A DNA stretch of 64,000 nucleotides, taken from Selaginella moellendorffii (lineage: Eukaryota > Streptophyta > Lycopodiopsida > Selaginellales > Selaginellaceae). The notes below the pieces were generated by a model, which saw nothing but the letters and a program-made list of their open reading frames with translations, was not told the DNA's origin and made no database searches. Every line of letters starts with the position of its first letter. Position 1 is the first letter of the stretch. Both the position numbers and the translations under genes were made by a program. This document shows, piece after piece, positions 1-11,362 of this stretch. The stretch covers positions 836,062 to 900,061 of the forward strand of contig NW_003314293.1 of NCBI RefSeq assembly GCF_000143415.4. Direction: 5' to 3'.

Positions 1-104
1 GTATGCTGGATTGCTGCGCCATGCTTGTTTGCCTTGGATTGCTGCTGCTGTGCCCTGAAATGGTGTGCCCTGGCTGGATTGTCGTGTGATGCCGTGCGCC
101 CTAA

Positions 105-260
105 AACCAGAATATTCCATACGAGAATATTCTGAACAGTGGTCCGTGTTAGTAACACGGACCACTGTTCACGAACACAGCCGTGGGAACACGACCCATG
201 GCCGTGTTCGTGAAACACGGTGAACACGGCCAGGATCCCGGCCGTGTTCGTAACACGGCT
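105..260. repeat. Cluster of perfect palindromes
   Basis: A perfect inverted repeat spans 134-170, with 17-base arms (GAACAGTGGTCCGTGTT) and a 3-base loop. A second has 10-base arms GGCCGTGTTC at 200-209 and 222-231. A third is at 241-259, with arms GCCGTGTT around CGT. All share the core CCGTGTT/AACACGG. Just upstream, GAATATTC-like motifs are repeated. No gene is seen in 1-760. The cluster could be the end of a mobile element or a strong cruciform; its family is not recognised. Confidence 0.8.
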
Positions 261-759
261 ATTTTTCAACTAGTGCTCATATATTTAAACAAAAGAGCTG
301 ATATAATAACAGCATATATTGGGGACATCTATTCTAGGCATATGCCAAAATCCAATTGATAAATAATGGAGAGTTGCAATGATGGGCACTTAGCAACTCT
401 TTGCCATGACTGGCAAGATACCTCCACTGCCTTGTCAATGCAGCCCTCAACATGGAGCTCTTCTCTCTATACCCAACCATAGCCTCACTCCCAGGCAGAC
501 CACCAACATCGCACTGCAAACCAGCCGTGCATGTGCTACTTTATATCCATGGTGCCATACATGTCTGCATAGAAAGTCTCCTACACCACTATGTTCAAAT
601 ACATCGCCTGCAATATGAAATCCTATGTATTTGTAACATGAAATCCTCTATGTTGACCCAGCCCTTCTTCAACAACACAAGCTACACAACTAGATTCTCT
701 AGGAGCTTGCAGAGCCTAGCATCTTTGCAGCACAAGATCTGGTCTTGCTTGTGAAGAAG

Positions 760-2152
760 AAAGACGGTCAATGCGTGTATTGACTACCGCACTTTGAACA
801 AAAAGATAGTGAAGGATAAGATGCCATTGCCATGTGTGGATGATATCCTAAACAAGCTTGGTGAAGCATGAGTGTTTACCAAGATTGATCTGAGGAGTGG
901 ATATCATCAGATTGCAATGGATGATGGATCTATCTCCAAAATGGCATTCAACACAAGCTTTGGACATTTTGAGTTTACAGTTATGCTGTTTAGTTTGACG
1001 AATGCACCGGCCACATTTACTCGGTTGATGACGGAGGTATTTGGGCATTATCTTCATGAGTTTGTGGAGATTTTCTTGAACGATATTCTTCTTTTTAGCA
1101 AGAATATGGAGGAGCATAAGGTGCATTTGCGCAAGGTTCTTTTGTTACTCCGAGACAACAAACTTTATGCAAAGAAGAGCAAATGTGAATTTGCAAAGTT
1201 GGAGGTGGAATATCTAGGCCAAAGTGTGACATCTAAGGGTGTCAAGATAGATCCAAGGAAGGTGGCTGTGGTGGAAAACTAGCCTACACCGACTACAGTG
1301 GCCAAGTTGCGCAGTTTTCTTGGTATGGCTAGTTACTACCGACGTTTCCAGCATAAGTTTGCCAAGGTGGCTATTCCTTTGACATGGTTGATACGCAAGA
1401 ATGTGCCATTCGAGTGGAAGCAGCCACAAGAGGAGAGTTTTGTGGTGTTGAAATGATTGTTGAGTGAGACTCCAGTGCTTCACATTGCTGATCTATCGAA
1501 ACCTTATGAGGTGACATGCGATGTGAGTGGTTATGCACTGGGAGGAGTTCTCATGCAAGAGGGACAGCTTATTGCATATGAGAGTCAAACTTTGAATTCC
1601 ATGGAGCAACACTATTCCACATATGAGCAAGAGTTACTCTCTATTGTTCATGCTTTGCGGACGTGGCAGCACTATCTTTATGGTGTAGTGTTTGTGGTGT
1701 TGACAGATCACAAACCACTTGTGTATCTTTTCACACAGAAGGAGTTGAACATTAGGCAAGCTCGTTAGATGGTTAAACTCATGGAGTTTGGGGAGTTTAA
1801 TATTGAGCATTGTTCAGGAAAATCAAATGTGGTGGCAAATGCTTTATCTCGTATTCGTCATGTAACGACGTTACAAACACGATTTTGTCATCATTTGAGT
1901 AAGGTGGTCTATGATTTTGGGCAGTTGGTTGAGCATGCTCAAGCTCAGGATGCTGAGGTGGCCTCTTTGTGTGACCAGATGGAAGCCCCTTTCTCATTGG
2001 TGGATGGGATTCTCTACTACAATGGCCATGTATATTTGCCACGAGTGGATGCGTTAATTACTCAAGTTTTATTCCACTATCATGATCGTCCAGAGGCCGG
2101 TCATTTTGGGGGGAAGAAGACGTATAAGTTCATTAAGCGCAACTTTTATTAG
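760..2152 (+). pseudogene. Ty3/Gypsy family A reverse transcriptase and RNase H, decayed
   Basis: This is the middle of a Gypsy polyprotein. The reverse transcriptase part (about 770-1282) shows the conserved IDYRTLNKK and FTKIDLRSGYHQI blocks. The catalytic box reads FLNDIL instead of FLDDIL, so one catalytic Asp is lost. The RNase H part (about 1480-1850) has GYALGGVLMQ, YSTYEQELLSIVHAL and LTDHKPL. A stop follows EN at 1280-1282, another lies near 1453, and another follows the RQAR motif at 1766-1768. The H2C2 zinc-finger start of the integrase (HDRPEAGHFGGKKTY) ends at a TAG at 2150-2152. The frame continues after each stop, so this is a dead copy of one long frame rather than separate genes. 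The 5' LTR and gag of this copy are not in the window. Confidence 0.9.
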
Positions 2153-4065
2153 AGGAATATGAAGGCTGATATCCTCAAGTATTGTAAACCATGCGAGCTT
2201 TGTCAGCAGGTTAAGGTGCCATAGGAGAAGCCAGGGGGACTTTTGCAACCTTTACCTATTCCTCAGAGCCATTGGTGTAGTATCTTTATAAACTTCATCA
2301 CTTGTTTGCCACGAACACAGAGGCAAAAGGAGCAAGTATGGGTTATTGTAACGCATGTGATCATGGGATGAGATTTGAATATACTATCACTGTGGATCTG
2401 AGGGATAAATGGGGATAAAATAGCTACTAAGGGCTCTCTCATCAAGCAATTGCCCCTTTTCTAATTAGCTTAAGGGGAGAGAGATAGGGTGTGCTATATG
2501 TGGTATCGGAGCAAATGGCATGGGTTCGATTCCCATTAATTAATGGCTACTTAAAAATATAATATACCCTTGAACAAGGTATATTCCTACCCCTAAATTT
2601 GAAATCGTACGTATTGTGCATCCATGCGTATATCCTTCCTCTTGTGTGGAGTATCCATGGACAAAGGTATCTATCGTGGGACTGCGTTACGAGTGGATGA
2701 CTAGTTGCCTCACATGGAATAGTTGGTCTACACAATGGAAGGATTGGTAAATTCAGTGTAGAAATGGAGGTGCTGGTTCCCCTTGGCTCAATGTAATGCA
2801 TGTGATCATAAGATGAGATTTGGATATACTGTTACCGTGGATCCTTGGAACCTTGGGGGATAAATCGGAATAAAATAGCCACTAAGGGCTCTCTCATCAA
2901 GCAATTGCCCCTTTTCCAGTTGGCTTAAAGGGAAAGAGATAGAGTGCGCTATAATCATAGTGGTTTTCCAGTTGGCTTAAAGGGAGAGAGATAGGGTGCG
3001 CTACAATCATAGTGGATCGGTTGACGAAGTATGTGCGGTTGTTAGCTCTTCGGAAGACTGTCATTGCCTCAATCTTACTGTTACCGTGAATCCTTGGAAC
3101 CTTGGGGGATAAATCGGAATAAAATAGCCACTAAGGGCTCTCTCATCAAGCAATTGCCCCTTTTCCAGTTGGCTTAAAGGGAGAGAGATAGGGTGCGCTA
3201 CAATCATAGTGGATCAGTTGACGAAGTATGTGCGGTTGTTAGCTCTTCGGAAGACTATCATTGCCTCAGACTTGGCTACAGTTTACTTGGAGAAGGTTTT
3301 TCCTGATTTTGGTTTGCCGAAGGATATCATTAGTGATTGAGATTCAAAGTTCACCAATGGATTTTGGAAAAGCTTTGCAAAGGCTATGTAAGTGACTTTG
3401 AAACTCTCGAGTGGAGATCATCCTCAGACAGATGGGCAAACCGAACGTGTGAATCAGGTGGTGGAGGATATGCTACGTTATAGCATTGGTCAAAGGCAAG
3501 GAAATGGGATTTATATCTTCCGTTGGTGCAATTTGCTTACAACAATAGCTAACACAGTGGAACCAGTCTTTACTTTGCCATGTTTGGAAGGAATTCTCGA
3601 ACAGTGGTGGAGTTGGGATTGGATTTGAGTAAGGACATTCAAAATAAGCTTGATTCCGAGGTGATTGATCTGGCCATAGAACTTGATGAGATTCTAGTGA
3701 TGTGCAAACGAAATTTGCAAGCAACTCAGGATAGAGTGAAGAAGCTTGCTAATGAGCATCGCCAATTTCAGGAATATAAGGTGGGTGATCTCATCTTTGT
3801 GCGAGTGATCTTTCTGTCAAGTGAGCGGCGGACCACATTGGTGCCTTTATGGACAAAAAAGAGTGATAAAATTTCCCATCGATATGCTGGTCCATATGAA
3901 GTGCTGGAATGCATTGGTAAAGCGGCTTATCAGGTGCGGCTGCCAGCTGGGGTGAAAATTCATCCGATATTTTATGTCAGCCAATTGAAAGGTATACTAT
4001 CTCGGAGTGATGGGCCCAATGCCTCCTTGATGTATGCGGCTGTGGAAGATGGACCAAAAGCTTGA
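2153..4065 (+). pseudogene. Ty3/Gypsy family A integrase, interrupted
   Basis: The integrase continues from the element above. CELCQ marks the end of the zinc finger near 2200. The frame is broken near 2347 by a nested small element and partial repeats of it, and resumes near 3200 with the sequence for VDQLTKYVRLLALRKT. Core signatures follow: a degraded IISDRDSKF block (here with a TGA) near 3335, and HPQTDGQTERVNQVVEDMLR near 3420, then a frameshift near 3505. The C-terminal part (3580-4065) includes HRYAGPYEVLECIGKAAYQV and HPIFYVSQLKG, typical of the Gypsy integrase tail. No chromodomain was seen. A G-rich polypurine tract lies just before the LTR at 4140. Confidence 0.9.
2347..3211 (+). 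mobile_element. TRIM-like short retroelement nested in Gypsy integrase
   Basis: Two direct repeats of about 152-162 bp, starting TGTAAYGCATGTGATCAT (2347-2498 and 2792-2953), flank about 290 bp with no coding sequence. Directly after the first repeat, TGGTATCGGAGC (2501-2512) resembles an initiator-Met tRNA primer-binding site. This is the layout of a terminal-repeat retrotransposon in miniature. At 2954-3211 the repeat end plus the adjoining integrase sequence is partly duplicated twice. A related copy in the opposite direction lies at 49073-49480. No clean target-site duplication was found. Confidence 0.65.
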
Positions 4066-4139
4066 GTAGGGTTCCCCAGAAAGGGTGATCACCAGTACAA
4101 CTCGTCCTTGGGACAAGGACTTTGTTGGGGGGGAAGAAT

Positions 4140-4373
4140 TGTTAGGCACCAACTTTGACCACGTGGTCAAAATTGGTCAAAGGGAGGCTCAAGGATATAT
4201 TAAAGCATGTTAAAGTGAGGGACTTAACCTACCCTAAGGCTCACAATGGAGCGGCAGCGCAGTGGAGCTTTTAAGGTAGCTTGGGGGTGGTTGGGTGGTG
4301 AGGAACATTAAGAGGTGGTGTAACATAGTTTAAGGCAACTAGATCTCTGTCTTTTTTGTGCCGGATCATAACA
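4140..4373 (+). repeat. Gypsy family A LTR (3' LTR of the first element)
   Basis: A 234-bp LTR starts TGTTAGGCACC and ends GATCATAACA, so its ends are the inverted repeat TGTTA/TAACA. It is preceded by the polypurine tract TTGGGGGGGGAAGAAT. The same LTR occurs at 12932-13165, 17412-17644, 44064-44246, 52700-52911 and 55988-56136. Its right edge (position 4373) is shared with two other copies of the adjacent host sequence, so the insertion is older than those duplications. Confidence 0.9.
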
Positions 4374-5757
4374 CTGGCTACTCCTGCAAATAAAGTCGGT
4401 CCATATGTCCGAGCAAATATGAAACAGAGCACTTCTAGCACTGGATCAGGTTCCTAGAAAGATGAAAGAAACAAACTCGTTAAAATAAAAGAGAAAATAG
4501 CTAACCAACCTTCACAAGTGAGTAAGCTATCTCCCTTCGGGAAATCCTTGAACTTCTTCAGCATATCATCACCGGTTGTGGAAAATGCTGTTTTCTCTTC
4601 CTCGTCATTGCCACCTATGGAACAGGTCCTCGTGAGAACCTGTCAGCTCCTGTGAACAAGTGCCGCCAGCTTTCCTCCTGTGGAAGCCAAGGAAGAAGTC
4701 TACAAACCGATCAAGCTGGTCCCTGTGCCACCCCACTCGAGCGAAACACGAGAGTAGCTTGGCCAAAGCGCTGGCGCAGGATGAGAGCCGCCAGAAAGTG
4801 GTGCAGTCTTATCAGCGGCTTCCAAGGCAAAGCCTGGAGCGAGGGAGCGCAAGGCTGCGATTGCGGAGGGAAGTCCCTGGAGAGCATGTTGAGGAGCTTT
4901 GCCTGCTAAGATCACAAATTCTGAAGTGGAACAAGGAGACCACGGTCATGGCACGTGTTTGATATCTCCACGGATGGCCCGCACTGCTCCCAGCAGCGTG
5001 AGATCTTCGGTGCAGAGGCCTCGAATCCGACCTACAAATATGGCCGAAAATCCCAGCAATGGTCAAAAGTTGGTGCAGTGTATCAGCGGATCAGGTACTC
5101 TTCTCACAACGCTCATCTCAAAACGAGCAGACCTTATTCACGCTTCTTTTTTGTGAGCATGAATATTTATCTGCTGTCTACTGTGCTGTTGAGTAGCAAT
5201 CCTCTGGGAGGGAAGGCTGGCTGAGATCGCCATGGCCTTGATGCTTGCTCCAGAATAAACTCTCCATGTGGCTTTAGATCAGCGCAGTTCCAAAATATGA
5301 GTTAAATGAAAGAGAAATCAAAGCAAGAAAAGAGAAGTGAACCTTACGGACAACAAGTCAGCTCCCTTTGGAGCTTCTCCAGCATTTCATTGCCAGTAGT
5401 GGTAAATGCTGCTTTCTCTTCCTCGTCATGACCACCTATGGAACAAATCCTCATGAGAGCCTGAAGCTGCACCCTCGCCTCCTCAGTGTGGCCTGATTCA
5501 AGAACCTCAGACAAGGACCGCCACTTTTCGTCCTGTTAGTTCTTCCTTGCCCGACTATGGAATCTCACATCCTGCCCTCGTACATGAGAGTTGTTCTGGC
5601 CTACAAGCTTGAAGGAAGTATAAGCAAGCCAACGCACTGCCCACATATACAACGATTTGATGTTAAATACTAATATATCCTAATCCTCTCCAACCACTAG
5701 AAAGTTTATGAAAAATATTTTTTCAGTTTTTTTTTTAATTTAATACAATTATATGAC
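4374..5757 (-). pseudogene. Unidentified multi-exon host gene remnant, copy 1
   Basis: The minus strand holds two related exon-like segments. One at 5348-5532 is bounded by an acceptor (ACTAACAG) and a donor (GTAAGG). It is open throughout and encodes a helical, acidic stretch including RICSIGGHDEEEKAAFTTTG. A paralogous segment at 4510-4677 encodes CSIGGNDEEEKTAFSTTG but needs a frameshift. A further exon-like piece, between an acceptor near 4455 and position 4374, is cut by the Gypsy LTR. Between them (4660-5150) the plus strand is also open, with a helical, charged stretch, so the coding strand there is uncertain. No family is recognised. The whole stretch recurs at 56137-57510 and, inverted and split, at 51857-52699 and 40926-41456. 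Confidence 0.5.
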
Positions 5758-5862
5758 ATTGGGGATATAATTAAATTGACCATTTAGGTTCACAACACTT
5801 TTTAATTTGACATAGAGGAACCCTAGAAATTCCCAATTTTAGGGTTCTTGGGCAGGGGAAGG

Positions 5863-8654
5863 ATGGCGTCCTTTTTTGCAGTTATGGATGAGCTTGAATA
5901 TTCCATCCTGGCTGTGGGCACTGAAATCGAAGAATTGAAAGAACAACTGAAAAGCGAGAAAGATCCTGAAGAGAAAAGGCATCTGTGGGAGGAGAAGTGG
6001 CAACTGCGGAAGAAGGAGGAGCAGCTGCGGAAGAAGGAGCTTGTCCTGCTCAAATCTAATGGTAAGTACATGCTATGCGCGATCTGAGAGATTTGATGCA
6101 CACTCCTAGCCTTGCCCTGCAAAAGCCCCAATCAGCTGCTTTTCATATCTGCCGCAGAAGCCCCAAATGTCGAGCTTTGTTTCGTTGCCATCTCGAATCG
6201 AAAAAGCCACTCGAGGTGCACTTCCATCCTTTTGCATTTTATCCCTTGTTTGCCCCATCCAAAGCTTGCGCCATTGATCCCATAGCTCTAAGTCTGCCAC
6301 AGCTCGAAACCGAGGAGACGTTTGGAAGACATTGCTTAAAAACTCACTTTTTTTCTGCCGTTTTTTTTTCTCCGTTCTAAGCTTGTGCTTTTGTCTTGTG
6401 CAGCTCAAGAAATTCCAACTGCTGGTGAAGTATTAATCGAGGCTCTCCCCCGCGTAGACGCTTTTATCCAAAAGGCCCGGGAGTCTATCAAGCAGCTTGG
6501 AGCTGTGCCCACAGTGAAGGGGAAGCCCAGCCTACTTTTAGCGGGCTTGGGAACAAGCTTTCTGACGCAGTCTGGTGATCTGGGCAAGATGCTAGACAGT
6601 AAAGGTCCGGTGGTTTCTGTGGTGGGCACATCGGGTTCAGGGAAAACAAGGACGTTGCTGGAGCTTCTCTGTTCGAGAATTGGGCTTTACTTCGTAGCTG
6701 ACATGCAGGGTAACTTTGGGTTTGAGGACTTAACATTATTGCGCAGCTTGGTTCTGGAAGGCGTGGCATATGACGTTCGAGCTGCTCTAGCTCAGTCGGT
6801 AGTACGAGCTTCAGTTTTAGCTCGGTTATTTCTACTTAAGCGTTGTCTTGAGGTGAAGTTCTCGGCACGGGAATGGTTGCTACTCCAGCTTCTGGGAAGT
6901 CAGTTTGTGCAGGTGGATATTTGCAGGGATTTAACGGGGTCTTTGCTCGTCAAGTTGGAAGCTCTAGGTGTAGTGAGAAGGCAGGAAACCTTAGAGGAAG
7001 AGATCAATGAGCAGTGGCAGCAGGTTATAGGGATGGCTACTGATGTAGTCGTTGTGTTGGATGAAGCGCAGGCGCTCTTCGAGTTGCACAAAGATCAGTT
7101 TAAGCCTTTTGGCGGAGGGACTGGGACGAGGAGTTCGTTCCATCAAGTGTATGAGGCACTTAGCCGGCCTTCCAGAGGTGTGACTGCCAAGCTGCTGCTC
7201 TCGGCTACTTGTTTGGCCGGATACAAGGAAACGGAGGTTTTCTCGCCGGCAATTGCCAAACAGCTGTTACGGGGTCCTGCTTTCTGTTCCTTCGGCAAGT
7301 TTCGAGACACGGGTGACATGTACAAGTACATGAAGAATTTTGTTGCTGTCGATGACACTGTTGATGAAGAGTTGCTCCAGAGGTTCGTAGGGAGATACAG
7401 ACCACTGGCTCGGGTTCTTGAGGATTTTCTGGAAAAGCAACACTCTCTCAATGAGTCGCTTAAGAGTGTCCGATCGATGCTCGCGAAGGAGGACTCGGAA
7501 GGATCTTACGTCACGGTTTTGAAGCGCATCCAGGTCCAGCCACGGATTCACAACGTGGAGCTGATCCAATTGTGCCGGATGATACGTCTGACAAGCCAAT
7601 ATGTTGGAAAGTACTACTGCACCAGGAAAGAGGAAGTCGAGCTGATTCACCATGGGCTAGCTTATTTGGATGCTGTTGATGTGGATAAGGGAGAGTTCGG
7701 GCCGGAAGGAACGATCGAGGAACCACTCGTGTTGGAAGCGCTTGAGTACTATTTCCGTGAGGACAACGCCCCTCTTCACATAATGAATCGTCTCAATTCA
7801 CCATCGGCAGGATTCAACCTCGAGATAGCTGCAGCAGATGCTCTTTGCAGTTTTCTTTCGGCTGGCAAGTTCAGTAATCATCCTATCTTTGAGGGCGCAA
7901 CTGCTTTACCAGACATCTTCTGCCAGCAGCTGAGGTTGTGGTCGCAGACAGCCTTCGACTGGTGTGTAGTACCAAGGGAATGACGAGCTATCTCGCTGGT
8001 GGGATGGGAACAGCAAAGGTTCTCCACCCGGAATTCCTAGCAGGTCCAGATCTGGTGATCCCACTGAAGACGGAAGACAACAAGGAGCTGATCCTCTTTG
8101 CACAGTTCAGACTCCTGAACTTTCTTGACAAAAAGAAGTTCGAGCAGGGCGTGTCGACGACGAACCCTGAGTTCATATTCAGGTCTCGCAAGGCAGCGAA
8201 ACTGAGGGCAGAGTTCAAGGAGGAGGTTGGTAACCGCTGGTGGAAGAATGGCATTATCAGGTTGATGGTAGTGTATCCAGCAGTCTTCAAGAAGGAGCGT
8301 ATGCCTCCTGCTGTTGAGGTGATTCCTGCTGCAGGCGGTGTTGGTCCCCAGCTCAAGATCATCATTCATGCTGGCAACGCAAAACAATTGTTTTCTCAGG
8401 AGTAAGTGGTCTTCATCTGTGTACTGTGATTGTTGCTAACTTGTTTTGACAGTTTGGTAAACTTTCTGAACGTGTACAAGGGATTCAAAGTTGGAGAGCC
8501 GGAGTCCTTGGCACGTGCAGTTGATAAAGTGCTGGCATTGGACTTGCATCGCTCGTTCAAGGACAGGCCTAGGAGGAAAAGAGATTTCGATGTAGCCTTT
8601 ACTGAACTGGAAGACTACTGGGGTGATGAGGACGGAATGGAGTTGGATGTATAA
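5863..8654 (+). pseudogene. Crinkler-like P-loop NTPase, copy 1, frameshifted
   Basis: This copy has the three-exon model of the intact gene at 57613-60405: exons 5863-6061, 6404-8401 and 8453-8654, with introns of 342 and 51 nt. A single A present in copy 2 is missing near 7943. The shift gives a TGA at 7981-7983 and truncates the product to about 592 residues, removing the whole C-terminal region. Walker A (GTSGSGKT) and Walker B (VVVVLDEAQ) are still encoded. Sequence beyond the shift is almost unchanged from copy 2, so the loss is recent or is a sequencing error. Only a few other base differences were seen across the two genes (for example H for R and P for L). See copy 2 for function. 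Confidence 0.8.
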
Positions 8655-9355
8655 ATTGATAACTATAAACAGGTAAACCGGTCAGTTGTTTTGTCAAGCT
8701 TCCCCCCACCTAGGTACACATGCCCAAATCCTAGAAATAGTTTGAAGTTGTGTTTTGATCGATGTGGTTGCTAAAAGAAATATACATTTCCTTCCTATAA
8801 ACCCTAGAAGTTTGGATAGTGTTAAAAGAGTTAAAGTTGTGTTTTTGTTTTGAAGATGCATGGATATTTTTTGGGAGTTGTGGGATGAGAATTTGTGCTA
8901 AATGACAGTAAAGATTTGGAGGAAATCAATGGGAGAGCTGGTTATATGAAATTGGTCAGGGAGGCCTTGTTGCTAGTGGCCAACCATGAATTTTAATCAA
9001 AGCTTATTAAAAACTGAGTGCAATTTCATTAACACTTAAAATCTCTTTATCCAGGATGCTTTGAACAGGATTATGGTGAACCGGACAATTGTCATTGTAA
9101 CCCATAAATTATTTACCATCATTTACCATCAAGAACACAAATTATTGTTCAGCTAACTATTCAGTAAAATCACTTGAAAAACATTCTAAAATGCTTTTAA
9201 ACACTATTAGTCAAATAAGGCCTAACCTGACCCTTCCCTAAAGTAATTTTTGTTTGTTTCTTTTGTAACTCATTAGATTCTCACCTAGGTGCAATACAAT
9301 GGAATCTGCACAGCATAGCACCTTTGTAATGCATGTGATCATGTATTTTATTTGA
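8655..9355. other. Intergenic, no gene seen
   Basis: AT-rich sequence between the NTPase gene and the PPR locus, matched almost base for base at 60406-61100. It contains the 17-mer TGTAATGCATGTGATCA near 9330, which is identical to the start of the TRIM-like terminal repeat at 2792. That could be a relic of the repeat or chance. No coding or RNA feature is supported. Confidence 0.6.
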
Positions 9356-11140
9356 ATGCCCCGCCAAGAGCTGCGATCCAGGGCCGGGAGCCAAAAGTTT
9401 TACACTGCCAATACTTTGGGCCAGCGAGTGCGACTTCCCACGTACAAGCCTGGCCCCTGCTGTGTTTTTGTTTCTTCTGCCATGCAGGCTTCAACATGGC
9501 AAAAGATAACAAGATTTAACAAGAGGCGTCTAGCCTCGCAAAAGAAAGAACCACACACAAAAGGTCCACTGTATCCTGGTCTATTTGTGGTAAGCTTGAG
9601 CTCAATCCCTGGATCTCATCGATACTTGCACCTCTTTGCTGCCAGAAGAATCTACACTCGCATTCTAACCTCCTCCCGGGCAATACACAACAGGCTGATT
9701 GCAATGTACACAAAACTGGGGGGCCTGGACGACGCGACAAAGACTTTCGAGGAATTGCAACGCAAGAATCTATTTCCTTCGTGCTAATTCTCTCTCCTTA
9801 TGCACACGCTGGACAACTCAATCGCACTAAATCCCTCTTTGATACCATGCCTGCGTGGAATCTTCTCAGGCATGTAACTTTCTACAAAGCTAAAAGCTTG
9901 ATCAAAATGCCCGTTTTGGGCATACGTAAGGACCATCACATTACAAGCAATAAGATTTCTGTACGGCATTCTTTTAAACAAATTCTTCGTTTTTTGATAA
10001 AATTGTGTTTAGCATAAGAAGAAAGCCCAGAAACCCACAAATTAAAAGAATGCTGTTCCTCCAGCATAATTTCAGCTTCTTCAAAATACCCAGTTTGGGT
10101 CTATGCAGAAAGTATAGTTGTCCACGAGATAAAGACTCCCAAAGGCATTTGTAGAAAGGTCTCGGTGGCAAAATCAATTTCCCGGTCAGTGCGTACAGTG
10201 CTAACATAACGTTGCAAGAAATAATATTTTTATCCGGCATATTTGCAAACACAGCCCTTGCATACTCTAGATGCCCAGAACGGGTATATGCAGTTAGCAT
10301 CGCATTCCATGCAACTGGGATTTGGTTATGTGGACCTCCTTTCTCGCAGCATTGGCACAATACGGTCATGTGGAAGATGCCAAGCGTGTGTTTGATTTGT
10401 TGTTTATGACCAAATGGGCCAAAGGGATCTCATTGCAATGGCTGTGATGCTCTCGGCATATGCTCAAAATGGACAAATTGTCGAAGTGAAGAGATTCTAT
10501 GAGAGCTTCCCAGAATGGAACATGGTATCGACTAACACGATGCTTTCGGCATAGGCCCAGCATGGCTATCTAGATCAAGCACTCGTCATCTTCGACAATA
10601 TGCCCCAGAGAGACGAAGCAACTTGGAATGCTATACTCAAAACGGACATCTTTCAGATGCCAAGAGAATCTTTCACTCCATGCCCAGCCGCAATATCATC
10701 TCGTGGAATACCATTCTAGCTGGTTTTGTGGAAAGTGGACAACCAGCAGTGGTGAAGAAGGTTTTCAATGAGATGCAATCAACAATCCTTCCGGATGAGG
10801 CTTGCTTTGTCATGGTCCTCATTGCCAGCAGCCAAGATGGTTCGCCAGGGGATCCAGAACTTTAGAAGCATGGTTATCGACTATGGAATCCAACCTTTGA
10901 AGCAGCATTATTGCTGCATGGTTGATACTTTCAAGAGCTCGGCATTTGGATGTGGCAATGAAGCTAATTGAGAGCATCCTTTCGTTGCTGATGGAGTGGA
11001 TTGGATGTGCTTTCTTTCAGCTTGCGGGTGTCAAGCTCATGGTCATGCTGGCTTGAGTGTGGCAAGGCATACAATTGAGAAAGACGAGAAGAAAGCAGCG
11101 TTTTATGTGTCAGTGGCAAACATCTACTCAGAGCTTTGAT
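9356..11140 (+). pseudogene. PPR protein pseudogene, copy 1, with internal inversion
   Basis: A pentatricopeptide-repeat gene of the plant organelle RNA-binding type. Repeat signatures on the plus strand include NRLIAMYTKLGGLDDATKTF (about 9690-9750), the AHAGQLNRTKSLFDTMP block (about 9800-9850), and GHLSDAKRIFHSMPSRNIIS with SWNTILAGFVESGQ near 10640-10740. Between 9864 and 10316 the sequence is the reverse complement of the matching part of copy 2, so its repeats read on the minus strand (SWNVMLALYALTG-like, AYTRSGHLEYARAVF). Frameshifts and a TAG (in a SAYAQHG-type repeat near 10553) are shared with copy 2, so the gene was already broken. The 5' end lacks 17 bp found in copy 2. Confidence 0.8.
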
Positions 11141-11141
11141 G

Positions 11142-11362
11142 TTAATGAAGGATCGCGAGAGAGAAATCTACTGCTGAGAACCACTTTGTTTGTTGTGGAG
11201 CAGGGCTTGAAGCTGGAGCAGGAGATGCTGGATCACCCACTGCTTCAAAAGGCGGAAGAGATTGGCGTTATGATTGTCAACGACTCCTTTAGAAAAGAAT
11301 GCGTCCCTGTTGTGGTTTACAATCTCAACGATGCAACCGCAAAGGTGACAGCCGGAGTTTGA
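11142..11362 (+). other. Open reading stretch after the PPR locus
   Basis: An open stretch on the plus strand encodes about 70 residues (…VVEQGLKLEQEMLDHPLLQK…) and ends with TGA at 11360-11362. It is conserved at 62900-63119 with one amino-acid change. It may be the degraded C-terminal tail of the PPR protein read in another frame, or a small separate gene. No family is recognised. Confidence 0.25.

Noticed and set aside
2347-2953. Cassandra-type TRIM (5S RNA in the LTR)
   Set aside because: I see no 5S rRNA-like box A or box C in the terminal repeats.
9330-9347. TRIM terminal-repeat match before the PPR locus
   Set aside because: Only 17 bases match and nothing else of the element follows, so chance or a shared motif is as likely.
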